This document shows, in pieces, positions 7,982 to 13,625 of a stretch of 19,074 nucleotides of DNA. The notes under the pieces were generated by a model, which was given only the letters and a program-made list of their open reading frames with translations, did no database searches and was not told the DNA's origin. Made by a program: the position numbers and the translations under genes. Numbering within the stretch: position 1 is the first letter of the stretch; the number at the start of each line of letters is the position of its first letter. This stretch comes from an uncultured Chloroflexota bacterium (lineage in GTDB: Bacteria; Chloroflexota; Dehalococcoidia; Lucifugimonadales; CAJWER01). Where the stretch lies: positions 1-19,074 of the forward strand of contig CAJWER010000028.1 in assembly GCA_913030785.1 (NCBI GenBank), in the 5' to 3' direction.

Positions 7982-8679
7982 GCCGAACATTCGAGACGCT
8001 GTTCAGAGCACCCTACGCTGCCCCAAACGGGCTCCAGGCCACCGACGACGGCCTCTGGATTGTTGACCAGCTTACAGACCGCGTGGCCCTGGTCGAGATG
8101 GGCGAACCCCACGAGTTCGGTGCGACAAGGATACTAGCCGAGATATCTACCGAGTCCTCCAACAGTAGTGGTATGGCCTACGGAGGGGGCTCTCTTTGGA
8201 TCGCCGCCAATGGGCCGGGCCGCCTCTGGCGCACATCCCGGGACACTGACGCACAAGACGGCGAGATCCTACGGGTCGACCCGGCTTCGGGCCGGACCGT
8301 GTCCCGGCATTCCCTGCCGGGAGGCGGCGGCACCCACGGTATCGAGTACGACCAGTACGAGGACGGCATCGTCTGGCTGACCACCCTTCACCAGGACACC
8401 ATCAGCAAGGTGCGAATCTCCGACTGGACCGTGCTGCACACGATCCCCCTCACCCACGGCGGCGGACACGGCATCGTTCGGGTCGAGGACGGCATCTGGA
8501 TAGCGCACCGCCAGGACCGCGTCTTCCTGAAGCTCGACCTGCAGGACGGTCACGAGATGGACCGCATCGAGAACCTCGCTCCGCTTCCCGAGGCCCACGG
8601 GCTCACGTCCTACGAAGGCGACCTAATCTACTGCGACGCATCGACCGGCTCTGTCGTCCGTATATCGGTGGGCCGCTGA
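7978..8679 (+). CDS. Small beta-propeller protein (NHL/SMP-30/Vgb-like)
   Basis: This 233-residue protein is built of repeated blades. A Gly-containing turn recurs five times: PNGLQAT, SSGMAYG, THGIEYD, GHGIVRV and AHGLTSY. Each is followed by a strand such as LWIVD, LWIAA, VWLTT, IWIAH or LIYCD. Three turns carry a His before the Gly, a pattern seen in lactonase- and lyase-type propellers, but I cannot name an activity. It has no signal peptide or membrane segment. It is shorter than the usual six-bladed members. The ATG overlaps the stop of the exonuclease gene. Confidence 0.75.
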   Translation: MSRTFETLFRAPYAAPNGLQATDDGLWIVDQLTDRVALVEMGEPHEFGATRILAEISTESSNSSGMAYGGGSLWIAANGPGRLWRTSRDTDAQDGEILRVDPASGRTVSRHSLPGGGGTHGIEYDQYEDGIVWLTTLHQDTISKVRISDWTVLHTIPLTHGGGHGIVRVEDGIWIAHRQDRVFLKLDLQDGHEMDRIENLAPLPEAHGLTSYEGDLIYCDASTGSVVRISVGR

Positions 8680-8702
8680 TCAAAGGGCATGACTCCGTCC
8701 TC

Positions 8703-8731
8703 TTGACCGCCGGTTGGGCCGTCCCTATAAT
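8703..8731 (+). promoter_or_regulatory. Promoter of the UGSC selenoprotein unit
   Basis: TTGACC (8703-8708) and a perfect TATAAT (8726-8731) are spaced by 17 nt, the best sigma-70-type match in the window. Transcription would begin near 8738. This separates the two genes downstream from the exonuclease and propeller genes, and excludes the TTG at 8714 as a translation start. Confidence 0.75.
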
Positions 8732-8756
8732 CGGCCTATCCTGACGGAGGGCCCAT

Positions 8757-8777
8757 TTGCGCGCGTCGCCGGTATGA
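8757..8777 (+). other. Possible six-codon leader peptide coupled to the next start
   Basis: GGAGG at 8746-8750 has no in-frame start at good distance for the main gene, but lies 6 nt before a TTG that opens a six-codon frame (TTG CGC GCG TCG CCG GTA) ending in TGA at 8775-8777. That stop overlaps the ATG at 8774 as ATGA. Re-initiation from this mini-ORF would explain how the main gene starts without its own ribosome site. Chance is a real alternative. Confidence 0.25.
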
Positions 8778-9799
8778 CCCCGCATTCCATGACATCCAAG
8801 CGCCTGGAGTTTGCAGACGACGCTGCTGCGATGGAGTACTACGCCGAGCAGGGCTGGACGGACGGCCTGCCGGTCGTTCCCCCGACGCCATCGCGAGTCG
8901 CTCGCTTCCTCGACCAGGCCGGGCGTCCTGCCTCCGCCATCATCGGCACCGAGCCCACCAAGGGACGCGTCATCACCACCGAGAAGGTGGCGATCAACGC
9001 CGTAATGGCGGGCTGTCTCCCCGAGCATCTTCCCCTGATTCTGGCTGCCGTCGAGGCTATTTGCGAACCGAAGTTCAACCTCCACGCGGTATCTGTCAGC
9101 ACGATGGGAGCCGCAGTGCTCACCGTGGTCAACGGGCCCGTGGTCGGTGAGCTTGGGCTCAGGTCCGGCGTGGACCTTTTCGGGCCCGGAAACCGTGGCA
9201 ACGCGACGATAGGCCGGGCGATCAGGCTGGTCATCACAAATGCCTCAGGCGCGGTGTCTGGCGAGCTGGACAAGGCGGCCCTGGGCCATCCCGGGAAGTA
9301 CACCTGGTGCATCGCCGAGGCAGAGGATGCCAGCCCCTGGTCGTCCCTGCACGAGGAGAAGGGGCTCTCCACCTTCCAGAGCGCCATAACGGTGTATCCG
9401 GGCCTGTCGCCTATTCAGGTCAACCCACCGCCCACCACCAACCCGGAGTTGATCCTGGCATCCCTCGCCGACGCACTGTTCACCACCGGACCTGATCAGG
9501 ACGACCTGGTAGTGGTACTGAGCCTGGAGATCGTCGGCCACCTGAAGGCCGCCGGGTGGACGAAGGACCGCGTTAAAGAGGCCCTGTATCGCGCCGGGCA
9601 GCGTACCGCCTCCGCCTGGGCAAAGGTCGGTGCTCCAGTCTCCGAAGATGACCCCGACGTACTGATAGGTACGGTGAACTCCCCGGATAGCGTCACCATA
9701 ATCGTTGCGGGTGGCGAGGCCGGCGGCGGCTGCGCCGTGATTCAGCTCTGGGGCGGCGGTACGAACTCCAGGCCTGTCACAAGGGAAATCAAGATATAG
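8774..9799 (+). CDS. Conserved-looking protein of unknown function, partner of the UGSC selenoprotein
   Basis: This is a 341-residue soluble protein that I cannot assign to a characterised family. It opens with an alpha-helical section and GWTDGLPVVPPTPSRVARFL, then has a Cys-containing helix (MAGCLPEHLPLILAAVEAICEP). A Gly/Ala-rich core follows (STMGAAVLTVVNGPVV, then GNRGNATIGRAIRLVITN). It ends in a Gly-rich turn with one Cys, GGEAGGGCAVIQLWGGG. No signal peptide or membrane helix is visible. The ATG at 8774 (or 8789) is chosen because the promoter TATAAT at 8726 lies inside the longer frame; no good ribosome site precedes either. The selenoprotein gene follows after 61 nt with no terminator between, so a shared transcript and perhaps a shared reaction are inferred. 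Confidence 0.7.
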   Translation: MTPHSMTSKRLEFADDAAAMEYYAEQGWTDGLPVVPPTPSRVARFLDQAGRPASAIIGTEPTKGRVITTEKVAINAVMAGCLPEHLPLILAAVEAICEPKFNLHAVSVSTMGAAVLTVVNGPVVGELGLRSGVDLFGPGNRGNATIGRAIRLVITNASGAVSGELDKAALGHPGKYTWCIAEAEDASPWSSLHEEKGLSTFQSAITVYPGLSPIQVNPPPTTNPELILASLADALFTTGPDQDDLVVVLSLEIVGHLKAAGWTKDRVKEALYRAGQRTASAWAKVGAPVSEDDPDVLIGTVNSPDSVTIIVAGGEAGGGCAVIQLWGGGTNSRPVTREIKI

Positions 9800-9860
9800 C
9801 AGGCCGACGCATCGGGCGGCCTCGATGATACGGAACGAAAGATGTCATGGAGGTCATCGC

Positions 9861-10403
9861 ATGAGCACAACGTCAATGGTAGAGGTGCTGGACCCCAGGG
9901 TCGAACCGATCCCGGAGCAGGCGATCATCGCGCCGCGTCCGTCCTCCCTCGACGGGGTCTCCATCGGGCTGCTGGCCAACGGCAAGCAGAATTCCGCGGA
10001 GCTTCTTGAGATGGTCTACGAGGTGCTCGCGGACCGCTACGATTTCAGCGTCGTAATCGCCAAGAACAAGGGTAACGCCTCGAGACCCTGCCCGGAAGAC
10101 CTGCTCGACGAGCTGGCTGAGAGGTGCGACGTCGTCGTCACCTCCACTGGTGATTGAGGGTCTTGCTCGTCGTGCAGTGTGCACGACGCCATCTCCCTCG
10201 AAAAGCGAGGAATCCCCGCGGCTGTGATCTGCACTGAGCCCTTCGTCTCGAGCGCCGAAGCCATGGCAATGCTGGGCGGGATCCCGGGCTACCCCTACGT
10301 GATGCTGCCACACCCGCTGGGTAGCCTCGACCAGGACGCGTTGCGAGAGAAGGCTATTCAGGCTGCTCCGGAGGTGTTGCAGATACTGCTGGGTGGCGAG
10401 TAG
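9861..10403 (+). CDS. UGSC-family selenoprotein (in-frame TGA = selenocysteine 99)
   Basis: One gene of 180 codons appears as two ORFs because of a TGA at 10155-10157. Both halves are in the same frame, with no indel. Read through, the junction is VVVTSTGD-Sec-GSCSSCSVHD, a Sec-Gly-Ser-Cys102 plus Cys105 redox motif that matches the UGSC family known from marine metagenome selenoprotein surveys. After it come RGIPAAVICTEPF and YVMLPHPLG, which continue the same fold smoothly. The N-terminal half has an alpha/beta look (GVSIGLLANGKQNSAELL, then DFSVVIAKNKG). A SECIS-like hairpin follows the TGA at the right distance. Start ATG 9861 has GGAGG 7 nt upstream; an ATG at 9825 is in frame but has no ribosome site. 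No function is established for the family; a thiol/selenol redox or reductase role is inferred. Selenocysteine machinery genes are not in the window. Confidence 0.9.
10155..10200 (+). promoter_or_regulatory. Bacterial SECIS element for Sec99
   Basis: The hairpin has a perfect 9-bp upper stem, CGTCGTGCA (10168-10176) with TGCACGACG (10180-10188), closing loop GTG; if the last A-T pair opens the loop is AGTGT. The first loop G lies 20 nt after the TGA, inside the spacing usual for bacterial SECIS, and a G-U at the loop start is the SelB-recognised feature. TGAGGG (10155-10160) also pairs with CCCTCG (10195-10200, one wobble), putting the TGA in a lower stem, as in formate dehydrogenase mRNA. 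It lies wholly inside coding sequence. Confidence 0.82.
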
Positions 10404-10466
10404 GCCTGCGGTCGCCAGACTGCAAATCCGCGTCGGAACCGGCCCTCCGGGGAATGTGTCTCACAG

Positions 10467-10577
10467 TGTTCCATTCTGTTCCGTTCGTAGCTGTGGTGTT
10501 GAAACAAACGGTACTTTTTGGGCCCGAATGGTACATCTTTGGGGGCAAGTGATACTGAATCGGGAGCGAATGGGACA
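10467..10577. mobile_element. MITE-like remnant with terminal inverted repeats and about 21-bp repeats
   Basis: The ends TGTTCCATTC (10467-10476) and GAATGGGACA (10568-10577) are inverted repeats matching 9 of 10. Inside, a repeat of the type (C)GAATGGTAC recurs at about 10510, 10530, 10551 and 10572, every 20-21 bp. The left end carries two copies in the opposite direction (GTTCCATTC, GTTCCGTTC). Arrays of short repeats at both ends, inverted to each other, are what DDE transposases of the IS21/Mu/Tn7 type bind. No target duplication or transposase is visible, so it would be a collapsed or non-autonomous relic. Confidence 0.4.
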
Positions 10578-10628
10578 TTTAGCCGGGTTGGTGATCCATG
10601 GATATCTCGCGAAATCGATAGGCAGATA

Positions 10629-10666
10629 AGAGAAGAGGACAGGCCGCGCGGCCTGTCCTCTTCTCT
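10629..10666. terminator. Perfect 38-bp palindrome, probable terminator after the selenoprotein gene
   Basis: The sequence 10629-10666 is fully self-complementary with 19-nt arms (outer part AGAGAAGAGGACAGGCC, centre GCGC). There is no T tract after it, although the 3' arm itself ends in CTCTTCTCT. It is about 225 nt after the UGSC stop. It could end transcription from the left or act as a bidirectional stop; cruciform or repeat-element roles remain possible. Confidence 0.5.
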
Positions 10667-10814
10667 GTGGTATATATTAGCACGTATGTACGGATTTATC
10701 AAGGAATTGGGGCGAGGTGCTACGTCGGCTCAGAGTGAACGGTGGATATGTGAAGCTGCGTTCATGGTGGATTCTTCGAGCCTTGGTCGCGGCAACTACG
10801 AAAGAGAGACCCTT

Positions 10815-10854
10815 ACCAGACCTCCTCTCCCTGGGGAGGGAGAGGAGGTCTGGT
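10815..10854. repeat. Palindromic dispersed repeat, 18-bp stem
   Basis: A perfect 18-bp stem (10815-10832 with 10837-10854, inner arm CCTCCTCTCCCT) closes loop GGGG. The flank to 10890 (CCCTTCTCCCC...GAGAAGG...AGGGTGAGGGGG) contains a second weaker hairpin. From memory, CCCTCACCCT...TTCTCCC composites are scattered through many intergenic regions of Chloroflexota and other genomes, so I read this as a REP-like repeat and not as a gene-specific terminator. Confidence 0.5.
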
Positions 10855-11109
10855 CCCTTCTCCCCACGGGCGAGAAGGCTAGGGTGAGGGGGAGCCTGGC
10901 CAGATGACGACGTCGGCCATGGTATGGCTGGATACGTCCCTAATTGTGTCGAGTGCACCGAATCTCGCGACTCCAGATGGATGGCGTCCGCGGGGCGCCC
11001 CACGGCGCGGTTGGTGTGCCGCCGAGGGTCAATTGATGGCCCTGCTATAGCGGAAAGCTGGCGTACAGTTGTCCGCCCCTACATCTGCCCGTGGCGCCGC
11101 CCACACTCG

Positions 11110-12792
11110 TTACGGCGTTGCGCCTCTTGGGAGGGTGCCTAGGATGCGTTGGTCGAAGGCTGCGTTGCGGTTTTCGGGGGTTACTTTGGGCCACTCTAGT
11201 TCTATGCCCTGGGCTATGCATAGGTCCTGGAATTCGGTCAGGAGCGCGGGCTTGTGGCGGACCTCGCGGGGGGTCTTGTTGTTGCGGGTGCAGTAGGCGG
11301 CCAGGAGGCCTGCGGATTCGCCTATGTTCCACTCTACTGGGTGCAGGCGGTAGGAGCCGTTGCTGATGTGGGTTGTGCCGATGTTTTTGCCGGCGGGGAG
11401 CAGGTTGTCCATGCGTTGCGGGATTAGCGCCCCCAGCGGGATCTGGAAGGGGTGGGCTGGACGGTCGATGATGCTGGTACCGCCGGAGCTTACGTGCACG
11501 TCTATGTGGTAGTTGCCGATACCCACTGTGTCCGGGAATATCTCGGCGCTGTCTCGCAGTTCTGCGTCGATGTGGTTCTGGGTTACGGTTAGTTCCGCCC
11601 TGATTCGGCGTGACTCACGGATATAGGGGGCCTTTGCCAGTCCATCGTCCGTTCCTGTGACGTCGGGGCACAGGTAGAGTCCAGGGTAGCCTATACCACC
11701 GTCTGGCCGGTCGGCCTCGGTCTGCATCCAGTATAGGAAGCTGAGGGAGAGCTGTCGTGATTCCTCAAGGTACCGGGCTGCCTCCTCTTCGGGCTTGTCG
11801 ATGATGTTGGACACGAAGTAGTCGTTTTGCGGCCACACCACGAGTGTCTTCTCGTGTTCCAAGACCCCGGGAGCGTAGTAACCCTTGTAGGCGATGCGTC
11901 GCCAGTGCCAGAGGCTGTCGCGCCTGTCCTCCATTACGGACTCTTCAGGGAACAGTACGTAGGTGTCCTGCCACTTGCGGTCGCCCTCGGCGCGACCGCG
12001 AGACCATCTTAGCAGCCTGCCTTCCCACGACGGTGTCAGGTCTGGCTCGAAGTCTCTCCAGCGCTCGTACTGCGACGGCTTGTCGATGACGTGTTCGCCA
12101 TCCGGGTCGTGTCCAATGGCCATGACCCAGCTCAGCGCTTGCACGTTGTCGGGCTCGGCGTCGCCCTCGCGAGCGTTGGGTTCGCCGGTCTCGGCCTGCG
12201 ACTCAAACCCGCTGACGTACTCGACACCCGCCATGGGCAGCAGGTCGCCTGTTTCGGTGGCGTCGAGGATGTAGTCGGCGCCGATGGTGATCTCCTTGCC
12301 GGAGTCCATGTCCAGCAGCGTGACGGAGCGCACCCGGTCTCCCTGGGCGTCGGCGGCTACGGGCTTGTGGCGCAGCCGTACGTCGAGCAGGCCTGAGGTG
12401 CGGGAAAAGGCCAGCATCTGCTCCAGCACCGCCAGGGCCACACGGGGCTCGTGACAGAGACGGGAGACGTAGCCGTTGCCAGGATTCAGGTAGGGATCAG
12501 ATCGAGCTGCATCGGTCAAAGGGTAGTTGTCCCGATAGTACTTCCGGACGCCGTTGCGGTATGCACGGAACCGTCCCGTGCAGCCAAATCGCTCGATCCA
12601 GGAGTGCTCGTCTGGTGGGACGGTCTGGGAAGTGAGCTGACCGCCTATCCAGTCCGTGGGCTCGGTCATGATTACGTGCATGCCCATGCTGGTGGCTGAC
12701 ATGGCCGCCGCGCAGCCTCCGGTACCACCGCCGACGATCAAGATATCGGTGTGGATGTCCGGCGAGCCAGTGGTGAATTGCGTAGATCGCAT
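11110..12792 (-). CDS. FAD-dependent oxidoreductase (PF12831-type)
   Basis: This 560-residue flavoprotein shows a dinucleotide-binding N-terminus ILIVGGGTGGCAAAMSA at about residues 17-33. It continues with the family's TEPTDWIGGQLTSQ segment, a second FAD-contact region DYILDATETGDLLPMAGVEY and the C-terminal flavin-binding DNLLPAGKNIGTTHISNGSYRLHPVEWNIGESAG. These fit the FAD-dependent oxidoreductase family PF12831, whose substrates are mostly unknown. There is no export signal. An AGGAGG site precedes the ATG. It is the third gene behind the D-aminoacylase-like and TauE/SafE genes with a short gap of 47 nt, so it probably belongs to their transcript. Confidence 0.88.
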   Translation of the reverse strand: MRSTQFTTGSPDIHTDILIVGGGTGGCAAAMSATSMGMHVIMTEPTDWIGGQLTSQTVPPDEHSWIERFGCTGRFRAYRNGVRKYYRDNYPLTDAARSDPYLNPGNGYVSRLCHEPRVALAVLEQMLAFSRTSGLLDVRLRHKPVAADAQGDRVRSVTLLDMDSGKEITIGADYILDATETGDLLPMAGVEYVSGFESQAETGEPNAREGDAEPDNVQALSWVMAIGHDPDGEHVIDKPSQYERWRDFEPDLTPSWEGRLLRWSRGRAEGDRKWQDTYVLFPEESVMEDRRDSLWHWRRIAYKGYYAPGVLEHEKTLVVWPQNDYFVSNIIDKPEEEAARYLEESRQLSLSFLYWMQTEADRPDGGIGYPGLYLCPDVTGTDDGLAKAPYIRESRRIRAELTVTQNHIDAELRDSAEIFPDTVGIGNYHIDVHVSSGGTSIIDRPAHPFQIPLGALIPQRMDNLLPAGKNIGTTHISNGSYRLHPVEWNIGESAGLLAAYCTRNNKTPREVRHKPALLTEFQDLCIAQGIELEWPKVTPENRNAAFDQRILGTLPRGATP

Positions 12793-12839
12793 TACGGCCT
12801 CCTGTGAAGCGAAGCTCGGCGACTATGACTCATATGGTA

Positions 12840-13586
12840 CTAGGACGCCAGGCGAAACAACTCCCAAGCCAACGTCATGGTGCTGGTGAAGAGGATGACG
12901 GCTATGACCCCTTGGCGGAAGGTGTTCTCGTCGAGCTTTTTCAAGAGCAGGCCACCGAGGCTGAAGCCGATCAGCACCGGCACCGCCACGATCAAGGTTA
13001 GTACGACCCGTTCCTTTGTGTACAGGCCAGTGACAACGTATCCGACGACGCCGGTAAACATGTTTATCAGGAAGAAGAACGACATTGAGGCTCGCAACAT
13101 CTGACTAGACCAGCCACGTGCAAGCAGGTACAGGACCATCAGCGGGCCGCCTATACCGAAGGCGGCGATTATCGCGCCAACCACGAACCCCACCACAGGC
13201 CCGATCGTTTTGGATTTTCCGAAGATGGTGCCTGCGTTACTGACCACCGCGATTGCTGTGAACATGATCAGCACCAAGATGCCGATCCGGAGCAGGTTCG
13301 TGCTTACAGTACTAAGGGCAAAGACGCCGACAGGGGTGCCGACGAGCCCCGCCACCGCGATGACGGACATCTCCTTCACGGGCAGAGCACGCCGCGACTG
13401 GTAGAGCACCACCGTGAACACGGCAATCCCCATCGCGTTGGAGATGACAACAACTGTGCGCGGATCCAGTACCAGGAGCATGAATGGGGACGCGGTCATC
13501 CCCATGCCGAAGCCCGCTGTGCCGGCAATGATCGACCCGAAGAACATCGCGGTGGTCGCGACTACTATCTGTAGTATGTCTGGCAA
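12840..13586 (-). CDS. TauE/SafE (TSUP) family membrane transporter
   Basis: This is a 248-residue integral membrane protein with about eight hydrophobic segments in two repeats, as in the TSUP family of sulfite/sulfonate or organic-anion exporters. The first repeat holds IIAGTAGFGMGMTASPFMLL and the second GAIIAAFGIGGPLMVLYLL, the conserved Gly-rich re-entrant parts. The likely start is a TTG at 13584-13586 with a weak ribosome site, suggesting low or coupled translation; the start is therefore uncertain. It lies 39 nt after the D-aminoacylase-like gene. Given the neighbours, export or import of an acid released in amide breakdown is a reasonable guess. Confidence 0.86.
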   Translation of the reverse strand: MPDILQIVVATTAMFFGSIIAGTAGFGMGMTASPFMLLVLDPRTVVVISNAMGIAVFTVVLYQSRRALPVKEMSVIAVAGLVGTPVGVFALSTVSTNLLRIGILVLIMFTAIAVVSNAGTIFGKSKTIGPVVGFVVGAIIAAFGIGGPLMVLYLLARGWSSQMLRASMSFFFLINMFTGVVGYVVTGLYTKERVVLTLIVAVPVLIGFSLGGLLLKKLDENTFRQGVIAVILFTSTMTLAWELFRLAS

Positions 13587-13625
13587 AGGTGCCGGGCGCC
13601 CGCTAGGAGCACGATCCCCAGATCA

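Larger units (their letters stand above)
10404..11109. other. Non-coding interval with palindromes and element remnant
   Basis: No convincing gene lies here; the open frames across it have poor composition, lack ribosome sites and run through perfect palindromes. It holds the 111-bp repeat element (10467-10577), the 38-bp palindrome (10629-10666) and the 18-bp-stem repeat (10815-10854). I see nothing identifiable in 10906-11109. No tRNA was recognised. Confidence 0.6.

Noticed and set aside
8714..8773. N-terminal extension of the 341-residue protein from TTG 8714
   Set aside because: The TATAAT promoter box lies inside it, so those bases would not be transcribed.
9825..10157. Stand-alone 110-residue ORF ending at TGA, and a separate 74-residue ORF at 10179-10403
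   Set aside because: They are the same frame on either side of a Sec TGA with motif and SECIS; the second half has no ribosome site of its own.
10518..10907. 129-residue ORF on the plus strand
   Set aside because: It runs through the element repeats and two perfect palindromes, has no ribosome site and a composition unlike protein.
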